From: Alphaproteobacteria bacterium
GTDB taxonomy: Bacteria > Pseudomonadota > Alphaproteobacteria > Bin95
Assembly (NCBI GenBank): GCA_022822125.1
Contig: JAJECF010000140.1
Coordinates: 1-33,047, forward strand
DNA length: 33,047 nt
Reading direction: 5' to 3'
Shown: in pieces, positions 6,945 through 13,538 of the stretch
How positions within the stretch are numbered: the first letter of the stretch is position 1
How the letters are laid out: each line of letters opens with the position of its first letter
Program-made: the position numbers and the translations under genes
Notes under the pieces: generated by a model
The model's input: only the letters and a program-made list of their open reading frames with translations
What the model was told of the DNA's origin: nothing
Databases searched by the model: none

Positions 6945-8396
6945 TCAGAAGGCGGTGAAATACTCCGCCTGCTCCCATTCCGAAACGGTCATGAGGTAAC
7001 GGTCCCATTCGGCGCGCTTGAGCCGCGCCAGATAGGATACGAAGCCGTCTCCGAGGGCGGCGCGATACAGGTCCGACGCCTCGAAGCTCTCAATGGCGGC
7101 AAGCAGGCTCGCGGGTAGTCTCTCGGCGCTTTCGTCATCATACGGCCGGGCAAGAGGCGGTGGCGCGGCCAGGCCCTTCTTCAGCCCGTCCAGCCCGGAG
7201 AGGATCTGGAAGGCGAGCGCGAAATAAGGGTTTGCGGTGCTGTCGGGCGCGCGGTTTTCCACCCGGCTTGCCGGATCGCCCGGAGCCATGAGCGCACGCA
7301 GCATGGCGCCGCGATTGTCATGGGCCCAGCCGATCCGGTTGGGCGCGAGCAGATAGGCCGTGTAACGCTTGTAGCCGTTCACCGTGGGAGTCGTGGCGAT
7401 GCAGGAAGCGGCCGCATGGCGCAGAAGTCCGGCAATCCAGCCGCTTGCCGCCGATGTCAGCGCGCCGTCCGCCTCCGGCATGAACAGGCTCCGGTCGTCC
7501 GCATCCCGAACGGACTGGTGGATGTGCCAGCCGTTGCTCGCCGCGTTCGGCAGCCTGGGCCTCGCCATGAACGAGGCCAGGAGGCCCTCGCGATGGCAGA
7601 CCTCCTTCGCCATCGTGCGGAAATTGACGGCCATGTCCGCGATCGCCATAGGGTCGGCGGGGGCGAAAGTGAACTCGAACTGGCCCGGCCCCATCTCGAT
7701 CTCGACGCTGCGCACCGGCATGCCCATCGCCTGCGCGCTGCGGCGGAGCGTATCGAGAAGCGCCTCCACCTCGCCGTAGCGGGTCTCCGTCAGATACTGG
7801 TAGCCTTGGTTCAGCGCGCGCGTCGCCGGCGGGCGGGCCGGCATGGTCGTGTCGGCGTGCTCGAGTGCGGGATCGACGGTCTCGAAGACCTGGAATTCCA
7901 CTTCCAGCCCCATGACCGCCTGCAGGCCCTGTTCCGAAAGCCTGTCACAGGCTGCCTGCAGGACCCGGCGGGAGGCGAAGGAAACCGGCGCGCCAGAAGT
8001 CGTCGCTACATCGCAGTGGATCAGCGCGGAATGCGGTGACCAGGGCAGCCGGCGGAATGTGTCCGGCAGGGGAATGAGCATAAGGTCGCCGGCCCCGCGC
8101 ATCGGCGCGTCGCCCGTGTCGGACCAGACCGGAAATGCGGTCCGGTGGGACACATCCTTGAGCAGCAGGGTGGACGGGGCGCGAATGCCGGAGGCGAAGG
8201 CGTCCGCCAGCGCCTCGGCGGTAATCACCTTGCCGCGCAATATGCCGTGCGGGTCGGCAAGGACCGTGCGGACGGTTTCGATTCCTTCCGCTTCGACCAG
8301 CGCGACCGTCTCCGCCGCGCGGGCGATGTCGTCAATGGAATATGCCCCGGACCGCGCAAGCGCGCCCGCCCTTATCCTGTCTTCGATGCGGCTCAT
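6945..8396 (-). CDS. Glutamine-synthetase-like ligase (gamma-glutamyl-amine synthetase type)
   Basis: 483 residues with the GS fold and most catalytic motifs: GLEVEF (163-168), EIEMGPGQFEF (232-242), WHIHQS (290-295), NGYKRY (340-345), APNRIGWAHDNRG (351-363) and RVENRAPDSTANPY (378-391). It lacks the tyrosine-adenylylation loop of housekeeping GlnA. The sequence resembles the PuuA/GlnT class, which joins glutamate to an amine other than ammonia using ATP. It is the last gene of a four-gene minus-strand operon, 6 nt after the Rieske oxygenase. In aniline degradation a GS-like enzyme (TdnQ/AtdA1) makes the gamma-glutamyl anilide used by a Rieske oxygenase, so a similar job is a good inference. 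The substrate is not known. Confidence 0.85.
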   Translation of the reverse strand: MSRIEDRIRAGALARSGAYSIDDIARAAETVALVEAEGIETVRTVLADPHGILRGKVITAEALADAFASGIRAPSTLLLKDVSHRTAFPVWSDTGDAPMRGAGDLMLIPLPDTFRRLPWSPHSALIHCDVATTSGAPVSFASRRVLQAACDRLSEQGLQAVMGLEVEFQVFETVDPALEHADTTMPARPPATRALNQGYQYLTETRYGEVEALLDTLRRSAQAMGMPVRSVEIEMGPGQFEFTFAPADPMAIADMAVNFRTMAKEVCHREGLLASFMARPRLPNAASNGWHIHQSVRDADDRSLFMPEADGALTSAASGWIAGLLRHAAASCIATTPTVNGYKRYTAYLLAPNRIGWAHDNRGAMLRALMAPGDPASRVENRAPDSTANPYFALAFQILSGLDGLKKGLAAPPPLARPYDDESAERLPASLLAAIESFEASDLYRAALGDGFVSYLARLKRAEWDRYLMTVSEWEQAEYFTAF

Positions 8397-8402
8397 GCCC
8401 GC

Positions 8403-9722
8403 CTAAAGGGACGCATCCCAGGGGCATGCAGCGCGGCGCTCCATGTCGGCGCGCAGGCTGGCGGCCTCCCAGTCGGCCGTGTCCGCAATCGCATCGTTGG
8501 ACAAGGGCCCGGTGAGCCTGGCTGCATCCGCGCCGTTCAGCATCGGCAGGGCGGTCCCGCCGCCTGCGGCGAGGCCCTCGATCGCCGCCCGCAGCAGCCT
8601 GCGATAGCGGACAATGCCTATATCGGTGCTGCCGAGATGCTCTGCGGTGCGGTCCTGTATCGGGCCCATGCCCTCGACCGCCCACTGGTCATGCACATTG
8701 ATGTCGAACCCCATGCCCGTCCAGGTCCGCGCCGCCTGCTGTTCCGGGTCGTATCCGTAGTCGTTGCGCCTGCTCTTCAGCGGAGCGTAGTCGGGCAGGC
8801 TGTGCTCTTTCAGCCTTTGCGCGCGCATCGTCTCCCTGTCCACGGGCTTGTCGAAACTGGTGAACAGCGAATACCAGTAGCAGGTCTCGTCATCCACCGG
8901 CACATGCCACTGGGTGATCGTCATCTCGCGGCTCATCGGGATGCAGATCGCCTGGGGGAAGATCTGGTTCGTGACGCGCACATGGGTCAAGCCGTTTTCC
9001 ATGTGCCTGAGCGCCGTAAGTCTGAGGCCGAATTCCGTTTCCTCCACCCTGATTTCGGGGCGCGGATAGTCCCGCAGCAGCCGGGTCATGGGGATATTGG
9101 AGCCGGCGGCCGCGCTGTCCCGGAACTGCCTGCCATAGCCGTCCTTCGGGTCCTCGTCCTCCAGGAAGCGGTGCAGGAAGGAAGCATGCGCGGGGTCGAT
9201 GCCGATTTCCAGAGCCTGCAGCCAATTGCATTCCCAAAGGCCCTTGAACGCGAAGACATGGCTCCGGGGCGCGCGGAAACAGTCGAAAGCGGGGAAGCCC
9301 GGCGGCTCGCCCGGACCCAGATAGGCGAAGACGACGCCGTTCTTTTCGACGACGGGATAGGAAATCGTCCGCAACCGCTCATGCATCCGGGAGCCTTCGG
9401 GCTCTCCCGGCTGTTCGAGGCAGCGGCCGTTGCGGTCGTAGAGCCAGCCATGGAACGGGCAGCGCAGGCCGTTGTCCTCGCGGCGGCCGAAGCAGAGGTC
9501 CGCGCCCCGGTGCAGGCAGTGCCGGCCGATCAGGCCGAGCTCGCCATCATCGTCGCGAAACAGCACGAGCCGCTCACCCAGAAGCGTCACCGGCGCGACC
9601 GGGCGTCCGCCGTCCAGTTCCTCCGCCAGCGCGGCCGGCTGCCAGTAGCGGCGGAGCACCTCGCCGGCGGGCCGGCCCTTTCCGGTGAGGGTAAGACGGT
9701 CGTTGAGTTCCCTGCTAATCAT
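8403..9722 (-). CDS. Rieske non-haem iron ring-hydroxylating oxygenase, alpha subunit
   Basis: 439 residues. The Rieske cluster ligands are C69-x-H71 and C88-x2-H91 (CLHRGAD ... CPFHGW). The mononuclear iron site is EIGIDPAHASFLH, with D176, H179 and H184; a third acidic ligand probably lies further on. The C-terminal DRTAEHLGSTDIGIVRYRR is typical of the phthalate-dioxygenase/phenoxybenzoate-dioxygenase-like alpha-only oxygenases, and no beta subunit gene is present. The start ATG (9722-9720) has AGGAG about 10 nt upstream. Electrons would come from the ferredoxin and reductase encoded just upstream (23-nt gap). The product would be a hydroxylated or dealkylated aromatic or amine; the neighbouring GS-like ligase suggests the true substrate may be a gamma-glutamyl conjugate. 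Confidence 0.9.
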   Translation of the reverse strand: MISRELNDRLTLTGKGRPAGEVLRRYWQPAALAEELDGGRPVAPVTLLGERLVLFRDDDGELGLIGRHCLHRGADLCFGRREDNGLRCPFHGWLYDRNGRCLEQPGEPEGSRMHERLRTISYPVVEKNGVVFAYLGPGEPPGFPAFDCFRAPRSHVFAFKGLWECNWLQALEIGIDPAHASFLHRFLEDEDPKDGYGRQFRDSAAAGSNIPMTRLLRDYPRPEIRVEETEFGLRLTALRHMENGLTHVRVTNQIFPQAICIPMSREMTITQWHVPVDDETCYWYSLFTSFDKPVDRETMRAQRLKEHSLPDYAPLKSRRNDYGYDPEQQAARTWTGMGFDINVHDQWAVEGMGPIQDRTAEHLGSTDIGIVRYRRLLRAAIEGLAAGGGTALPMLNGADAARLTGPLSNDAIADTADWEAASLRADMERRAACPWDASL

Positions 9723-9745
9723 GGCTCGGCTCCTGCAAGCCCGCA

Positions 9746-10969
9746 TCAATCCGCAGGCGCCGCCAGACACGCCTTGAGCGGGATGTCCGCGTTCGCAGCG
9801 GCGGCCTTGTCGAACCTGCCGGACGCGCCGACAAGCCGGCGCGAGGCCATGTGGTCGCCAACCGCATTGACAGAATAGACGGCGATGAGGCGGTCGCCCA
9901 GCGTCTCGATCAGGCTGAAGCCGCCGCTTTCGACATCGCCGCGAACCGTGAACGCGCTCCCCGGAAGCGGCAGGCCCGTCATCTGGAGTTTCATGTCGAA
10001 CTGGTCGCTCCAGAACCACGGCACGGGATTATAGGCCTCGCCCCGCCCCGCGATTTGCCCCGCAACCGCCTTGCCCTGATCGACGGCATTCTGCACCGAC
10101 TCAAGCCGCACCCGGCCTCCCGCGGCCGGCAGGTCAAAGGTCGCGCAATCGCCGATGGCGTACACATCCGGAAGCGTGGTCTGCAGGGCTTCGTTCACAA
10201 GCAGCCCGCCGAGGTCGGTTTTTGCGCCGGCCTCCTCGCCCAGGCCGGTTTCGGGCCGGTTGCCGACGCCCACCAGAACAAGGTCGGCCGCCAGGGTCTC
10301 GCCGTTAGAAAGCCCGATCGAGGCGACCCGGCCGGCATTGGCGTCGATCCTCTCGATTTGCGCGCCGAGATGGATACGCACGCCCTCGGCGGCGTGCCGG
10401 CGGCGGATATAGTCGGACAGGAAGGCAGGCGCTGCGCGTTTCAGCAGCCGCTCCTGCGCCTCGACGATATCGACCGAGAGCCCGAGCTTGCGCGCCGTGG
10501 CGGCCACTTCCAGCCCGATGAACCCGCCGCCGATGATGATGAGCCTCGCGCCGGGAACGAGCGCCTCCCGCAGCGCAAGCGCGTCCCGCATGGTGCGCAG
10601 GACGAGAACATTGTCGTATCGAAGGCCTTCCAGCATCCGCGCGCCGGCCCCGGTGGCGATCACGGTCTTGTCATAGGCGAGGGCCCCGTCTTCCAGCCGC
10701 AACGTTTTCGACGCGGGATCGAGCGCAAGGGCGCGGGCGCCGGCAATGAGCTCGATATCGTTGCGGTCGAAGAAGTCCGGGCCCCGGAGCGCGATCTGAT
10801 CCGGCTGCTTCTCGCCCGCCAGCATGGCCTTGGAGAGCGGCGGCCGGTGATAGGGCGGGCAATCCTCCTCTCCGATCAGGCGAATCGGTTCCCGGTAGCC
10901 GGCCTGGCGCAGCGAGGCGGCGGCCTGAACCCCGGCATGGCCGGCGCCGACAATGACGGTTCCGGACAT
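9746..10969 (-). CDS. FAD-dependent ferredoxin reductase (putidaredoxin/rhodocoxin reductase type)
   Basis: 407 residues. An FAD-binding dinucleotide fold opens the protein (TVIVGAGHAGVQAAASL), followed by PYHRPPLSK, a conserved signature of this reductase group. A second dinucleotide fold for NAD(P)H is IIIGGGFIGLEVAATARKLG. The late FAD motif VYAIGDCATFD is present, and the C-terminal domain (PVPWFWSDQFDMKLQMTG) is complete. It should pass electrons from NAD(P)H to the [2Fe-2S] ferredoxin encoded immediately upstream. Its ATG overlaps the ferredoxin stop codon by one base (TGATG), which implies translational coupling and a fixed reductase:ferredoxin supply. Confidence 0.92.
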   Translation of the reverse strand: MSGTVIVGAGHAGVQAAASLRQAGYREPIRLIGEEDCPPYHRPPLSKAMLAGEKQPDQIALRGPDFFDRNDIELIAGARALALDPASKTLRLEDGALAYDKTVIATGAGARMLEGLRYDNVLVLRTMRDALALREALVPGARLIIIGGGFIGLEVAATARKLGLSVDIVEAQERLLKRAAPAFLSDYIRRRHAAEGVRIHLGAQIERIDANAGRVASIGLSNGETLAADLVLVGVGNRPETGLGEEAGAKTDLGGLLVNEALQTTLPDVYAIGDCATFDLPAAGGRVRLESVQNAVDQGKAVAGQIAGRGEAYNPVPWFWSDQFDMKLQMTGLPLPGSAFTVRGDVESGGFSLIETLGDRLIAVYSVNAVGDHMASRRLVGASGRFDKAAAANADIPLKACLAAPAD

Positions 10970-11292
10970 CAGATCTGTATGCGCGGCAGGTCGAACACCG
11001 CGCCCTCCAGGGCCGGCTCCAGCTCTATCTGGCAGGACAGGCGGCTGTTGGGGCGCCGCTCGTCCGCCGTGAAATCCAGCATGTCCTGCTCATATGCGTC
11101 TTTAGCGGCCCCGAGAGTTTCAGGCGCATACACATGACAGGTTGCGCAGGCGCAAGCGCCGCCGCATTCGGCTTCTATGCCGGGCACGTCGTTGCGGACG
11201 GCGGTTTCCATCACGGTGGCGCCCGGCATGCCGCTCGCATGGAAGACCTCTCCGTCGGCCGTCCTGAAGGCGATCTTGATTTCATCGGTCAT
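10969..11292 (-). CDS. Adrenodoxin/putidaredoxin-type [2Fe-2S] ferredoxin
   Basis: 107 residues with the plant/vertebrate-type cluster ligands C43-x5-C49-x2-C52 (ECGGACACATCH) and C87 (SRLSCQIEL). The C-terminal strand DLPRIQI matches adrenodoxin-like ferredoxins. It is the first gene of the operon and should carry electrons from the flavoprotein reductase to the Rieske oxygenase. A TATAAT box lies 24 nt upstream. Beyond that sits one copy of the decamer element. Confidence 0.9.
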   Translation of the reverse strand: MTDEIKIAFRTADGEVFHASGMPGATVMETAVRNDVPGIEAECGGACACATCHVYAPETLGAAKDAYEQDMLDFTADERRPNSRLSCQIELEPALEGAVFDLPRIQI

Positions 11293-11315
11293 GGCGGGCG
11301 GCCCTCAACTTCGGG

Positions 11316-11321
11316 ATTATA
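11316..11321 (-). promoter_or_regulatory. -10-like TATAAT before the ferredoxin operon
   Basis: A perfect TATAAT on the minus strand lies 24 nt upstream of the ferredoxin ATG. No good -35 is seen at 16-18 nt (CGGTTT at best), so an activator may be needed. The nearest candidate site is the decamer array at 11395-11424. Confidence 0.4.
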
Positions 11322-11394
11322 TCGTCGTTTATCGCTCGAAACCGATGAGCCTGTGACCGGTTTCCGACAGAAGCCATGCCGCACGGCCCCTGCG

Positions 11395-11445
11395 AAGGGT
11401 CATGTTTTGTCATGCGATGTCATGATCTTCATGCGTAGCACGCAT
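11395..11445 (-). repeat. Inverted repeat plus three CATGACANNN decamers (copy A)
   Basis: On the minus strand ATGCGT, GCT, ACGCAT (11445-11431) form an inverted repeat. A 6-nt gap (GAAGAT) precedes three decamers in 10-bp phase: CATGACATCG (11424-11415), CATGACAAAA (11414-11405) and CATGACCCTT (11404-11395). The inverted repeat arms differ from copy C yet still pair, which supports a conserved structure. The array lies 103 nt upstream of the ferredoxin start. Confidence 0.7.
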
Positions 11446-11467
11446 ACCCCCTGTTCGTTTCCGGCAT
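11429..11467 (-). CDS. Candidate short peptide of the decamer element (copy A, truncated)
   Basis: The ATG at 11467-11465 is at the same distance (22 nt) from the inverted repeat as in copies B and C. The frame reads MPETNRGYACYA and stops at a TGA in the codon position where the other copies have TGC. Glycine-tyrosine at positions 7-8 matches copy B. Translation is unproven, and the early stop argues that the peptide, if real elsewhere, is lost here. Confidence 0.12.
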   Translation of the reverse strand: MPETNRGYACYA

Positions 11468-11498
11468 TCTTGTCGGTCCCCTGCAGGCCCTGGAATCG

Positions 11499-11525
11499 AA
11501 AAGGCGGCCCCGTAGCAAGCCGCCT
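11499..11525 (-). terminator. GC hairpin with T4 tract, element copy A
   Basis: On the minus strand AGGCGGC (11525-11519), a 10-nt loop and GCCGCCT (11508-11502) are followed by more T residues (T4 in all, 11502-11499). It looks like an intrinsic terminator for the CmcJ/NvfI-type gene that ends at 11597. It also occupies the conserved hairpin position of the element family. Confidence 0.6.
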
Positions 11526-11535
11526 CTGCTGCTCC

Positions 11536-11562
11536 ATCTTACCACGGTTTCACCTGGGTCAA
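11536..11562 (-). promoter_or_regulatory. Promoter-like TTGACC-N15-TAAGAT, element copy A
   Basis: On the minus strand TTGACC (11562-11557), 15 nt, then TAAGAT (11541-11536). It lies 34 nt after the stop codon of the CmcJ/NvfI-type gene and 10 nt before the GC hairpin, the same order and spacing as in copy C. Confidence 0.4.
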
Positions 11563-11596
11563 GCGTTCGACCGCCGGAAATCCGCGTCCCGAGGCA

Positions 11597-12436
11597 TCAG
11601 CCTTCGAAGGCGATGAAGGTCCTGAGTTCAATGCTCTCGCGCGGCGGCGCGGCGGGGTCGCCGTCCGGCAGGGCGAAGGCGCCGTGGGGCGTGTAGCGGG
11701 CGCGCCCGTCGTCCAGGCTGTCCCAGCCCTTGATGAGCAGCGTCTCCTCGCGCTCCATCCTCGGCGCCCAGTACCAGCGATGCGCGGGCGAATACGCGAG
11801 CTGGTAGATCTCCCCCACACGGTCGGGAAAGACCTGGTCGGTGGCCAGCAGGTCCTCCTTCGGGATGCTGCCGGCATCGGCCAGCGCCAGCGGCGAACGC
11901 TCGACCGGCCCCCGGATCGGCCGCCAGACATTGATCTGCACGATCCGCCCGCCGGCGCCCAGCACGCGGTCCACCGTGTCGCCGCCCAGCACGTCGCGGG
12001 CGCGCTTCGGCCCCGAGGCGTCGGTATAGTCCACATGCACCCGGCCCGCCGGCCCGCGCATGCCGTCCGGGTTGCCCGCGCCCGCGCCCGCATCCGAACG
12101 CCGCGTGCGGTCGAACACGACGGCAATATCGGCTCCGGTCAGCCGTTTCAGCAGTTCCTCGACCTCGCGGTCATAGACATTGGCGACCGCGTCGTCGTCG
12201 TAAAGGTCGTCCACTGCCGTCACATGGCGGTGCAGCTCGAAGCCCGTGACATCCAGGGATAGCCGGTCGGCGTCGGCGCGCATGTCATGGATCGTCACCG
12301 GCCGGTCTTCGGTCAGGAAGTGGACCCGGGGCGCGCCGCCCGTCAGCGCCGAACTCTCGAACCAGGGCTTGGCGTCCTGCCGGACGGTGAAGGTGAGGTC
12401 GGCGGTAATCCGGTCGATGGCGTGGGTGTCCGGCAT
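11597..12436 (-). CDS. CmcJ/NvfI-family oxidoreductase
   Basis: 279 residues. The sequence follows the pattern of the CmcJ/NvfI/AsaB family, known from fungal secondary metabolism (asperaculane/novofumigatonin-type clusters) and bacterial cephamycin clusters. Family hallmarks visible are VHVDYTD (H134-x-D136), GRIVQINVWRPIRGPVERSPL (about 163-183), LAYSPAHRWYWAPRM (213-227) with H219, and EETLLIKGWDS. The H-x-D plus distant H arrangement is compatible with an iron/2-oxoglutarate oxygenase site, but this is inference. It is transcribed divergently from the SDR gene with 114 nt between the starts. A copy of the decamer element follows its stop codon. Bacterial homologues are usually annotated only by family, so the substrate is open. 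Confidence 0.75.
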   Translation of the reverse strand: MPDTHAIDRITADLTFTVRQDAKPWFESSALTGGAPRVHFLTEDRPVTIHDMRADADRLSLDVTGFELHRHVTAVDDLYDDDAVANVYDREVEELLKRLTGADIAVVFDRTRRSDAGAGAGNPDGMRGPAGRVHVDYTDASGPKRARDVLGGDTVDRVLGAGGRIVQINVWRPIRGPVERSPLALADAGSIPKEDLLATDQVFPDRVGEIYQLAYSPAHRWYWAPRMEREETLLIKGWDSLDDGRARYTPHGAFALPDGDPAAPPRESIELRTFIAFEG

Positions 12437-12550
12437 GGCGGCGCCGAAGCTCCTTTACGTCTTTCGCTCAAGGGGCGACATTCGCCCGATCTGGTGAACC
12501 GAATCCGGCGCGCGGTCAAGACGGCGGACCGGGAACGAGGGGGAATTTCC

Positions 12551-13279
12551 ATGCGACTCGAAGGCAAGACGGTTCTGGTGACGGCGGCGGGGCAGGGCAT
12601 CGGACGCGCTATCGCGCTGGCGGCGGCGGCCGAGGGCGCGCGGGTGCTGGCGACGGATATCGCGCCGGAAAAGCTGGCGGATATGGGCGGCGGTATCGAG
12701 ACGCACCGGCTCGACGCGACCGACGGCGCGGCGGTGACGGCTTTCGCCGAAATGGTCGGCCCTGTGGACGCGCTCTGCAATGTCGCGGGCTTCGTCCATC
12801 ACGGCACGATCCTGGAGGCGACCGAAGCGGAGCTCGACTTCGCCTTCGACCTCAATGTGAAGTCGATGTTCCGCACCATAAGGGCCTTCCTGCCGGGCAT
12901 GATGGCGGCGGGCCAAGGCTCCATCGTCAATATGGCCTCGGTCGCCTCCAACCTGAAAGGCGTGCCGTTCCGCGCGGTCTATTCGACCACCAAGGCGGCG
13001 GTGATCGGGCTGACGCGCGCGGTCGCGGCGGACGCGATCTCGACCGGCGTGCGCTGCAACGCCATTGCGCCCGGCACGGTGCAGTCGCCCTCGCTCGACG
13101 AGCGCATCGCCGCCTTCGACGACCCCGTGCAGGCCCGCAAGGACTTCATCGCCCGCCAGCCGCTCGGGCGCCTCGGCACGCCGGAGGAGATCGCCGCGCT
13201 CGCTGTCCACCTCGCCGCAGACGAAAGCGCTTACACCACCGGCGCCGTCTTCATCGCCGACGGGGGGATCACATTGTAG
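12551..13279 (+). CDS. Short-chain dehydrogenase/reductase, 2-keto-3-deoxy-fuconate/BDH2-like
   Basis: 242 residues, the usual classical SDR length. The NAD(P) motif TAAGQGIG is at 11-18, an acidic D36 after the second strand suggests NAD preference, the catalytic serine lies in NMASVAS (127-133), and Y144-x3-K148 is YSTTK. The stretches NVAGFVHHGTIL, FDLNVKSMFR and NAIAPGTVQSPSLDERI are characteristic of the group containing 2-keto-3-deoxy-L-fuconate dehydrogenase and mammalian BDH2. An oxidation of a sugar-acid or hydroxy-acid is therefore likely, though the exact substrate is unknown. The start at 12551 has GAGGGGGA upstream. In-frame sequence before it belongs to the opposite strand's gene. 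Confidence 0.85.
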   Translation: MRLEGKTVLVTAAGQGIGRAIALAAAAEGARVLATDIAPEKLADMGGGIETHRLDATDGAAVTAFAEMVGPVDALCNVAGFVHHGTILEATEAELDFAFDLNVKSMFRTIRAFLPGMMAAGQGSIVNMASVASNLKGVPFRAVYSTTKAAVIGLTRAVAADAISTGVRCNAIAPGTVQSPSLDERIAAFDDPVQARKDFIARQPLGRLGTPEEIAALAVHLAADESAYTTGAVFIADGGITL

Positions 13280-13290
13280 GGCGACGGCAT

Positions 13291-13315
13291 GCGCCGGGTG
13301 GGACAACCCCGGCGC
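13291..13315. terminator. Hairpin after the SDR gene
   Basis: GCGCCGGG (13291-13298) pairs with CCCGGCGC (13308-13315) around a 9-nt loop, 12 nt after the SDR stop codon. There is no T run, so a role as intrinsic terminator is only moderately supported. Its right arm ends at the first base of decamer array B. Confidence 0.4.
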
Positions 13316-13355
13316 AGTGTCATGATATGTCATGATCTGCATGCACCTGGCTCAT
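13315..13355 (-). repeat. Inverted repeat plus two CATGACANNN decamers (copy B)
   Basis: On the minus strand an imperfect inverted repeat ATGAGCC-A-GGTGCAT (13355-13341), a 6-nt gap (GCAGAT) and two decamers, CATGACATAT (13334-13325) and CATGACACTG (13324-13315). All spacings match copies A and C. This copy sits between two convergent genes (SDR and AroE-like), so it cannot be an operator for a downstream gene on the same strand. Confidence 0.7.
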
Positions 13356-13377
13356 ATCCTGTAGCCGGTTGGGGCAT
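13330..13377 (-). CDS. Candidate 15-residue peptide of the decamer element (copy B)
   Basis: ATG at 13377-13375 preceded by AAGGAGGG (13389-13382) at 4 nt, the best ribosome-binding site of the three copies. It reads MPQPATGYEPGACRS and stops at 13330-13332, the same length as copy C with YxPGACxS in common. No known peptide family is recognised. It may reflect conserved DNA structure rather than coding. Confidence 0.25.
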   Translation of the reverse strand: MPQPATGYEPGACRS

Positions 13378-13400
13378 AACACCCTCCTTCGGTTGCGAGG

Positions 13401-13419
13401 AAAGGCGGGCGCCGCCTTT
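13401..13419 (-). terminator. Perfect 8-bp hairpin, element copy B
   Basis: AAAGGCGG and CCGCCTTT pair perfectly around a 3-nt loop. On the minus strand it lies downstream of the AroE-like gene and ends in TTT, so it can act as an intrinsic terminator. It occupies the same place in the element as the hairpins at 1489 and 11502. Confidence 0.6.
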
Positions 13420-13438
13420 GCCGCTTCCGTTCTGTCCT

Positions 13439-13465
13439 ATCTTGTCGATGATGTCCCGGCGTCAA
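13439..13465 (-). promoter_or_regulatory. Promoter-like TTGACG-N15-CAAGAT, element copy B
   Basis: On the minus strand TTGACG (13465-13460), 15 nt, then CAAGAT (13444-13439), 73 nt after the stop codon of the AroE-like gene. An AT-rich run (13466-13502) with an A6 tract lies directly upstream, which could act as an UP-like element. Confidence 0.4.
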
Positions 13466-13538
13466 GCTTTTTTGAGTATTATTTCCTATATCATGAACAA
13501 AATGCGCCAGTGAGCCGCCGGGCGGCCGGTCGCTGCTG

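Noticed and set aside
8145..9878. Long plus-strand open frame opposite the GS-like and Rieske genes
   Set aside because: It spans the end of one real gene and most of another on the opposite strand and has no recognisable domain.
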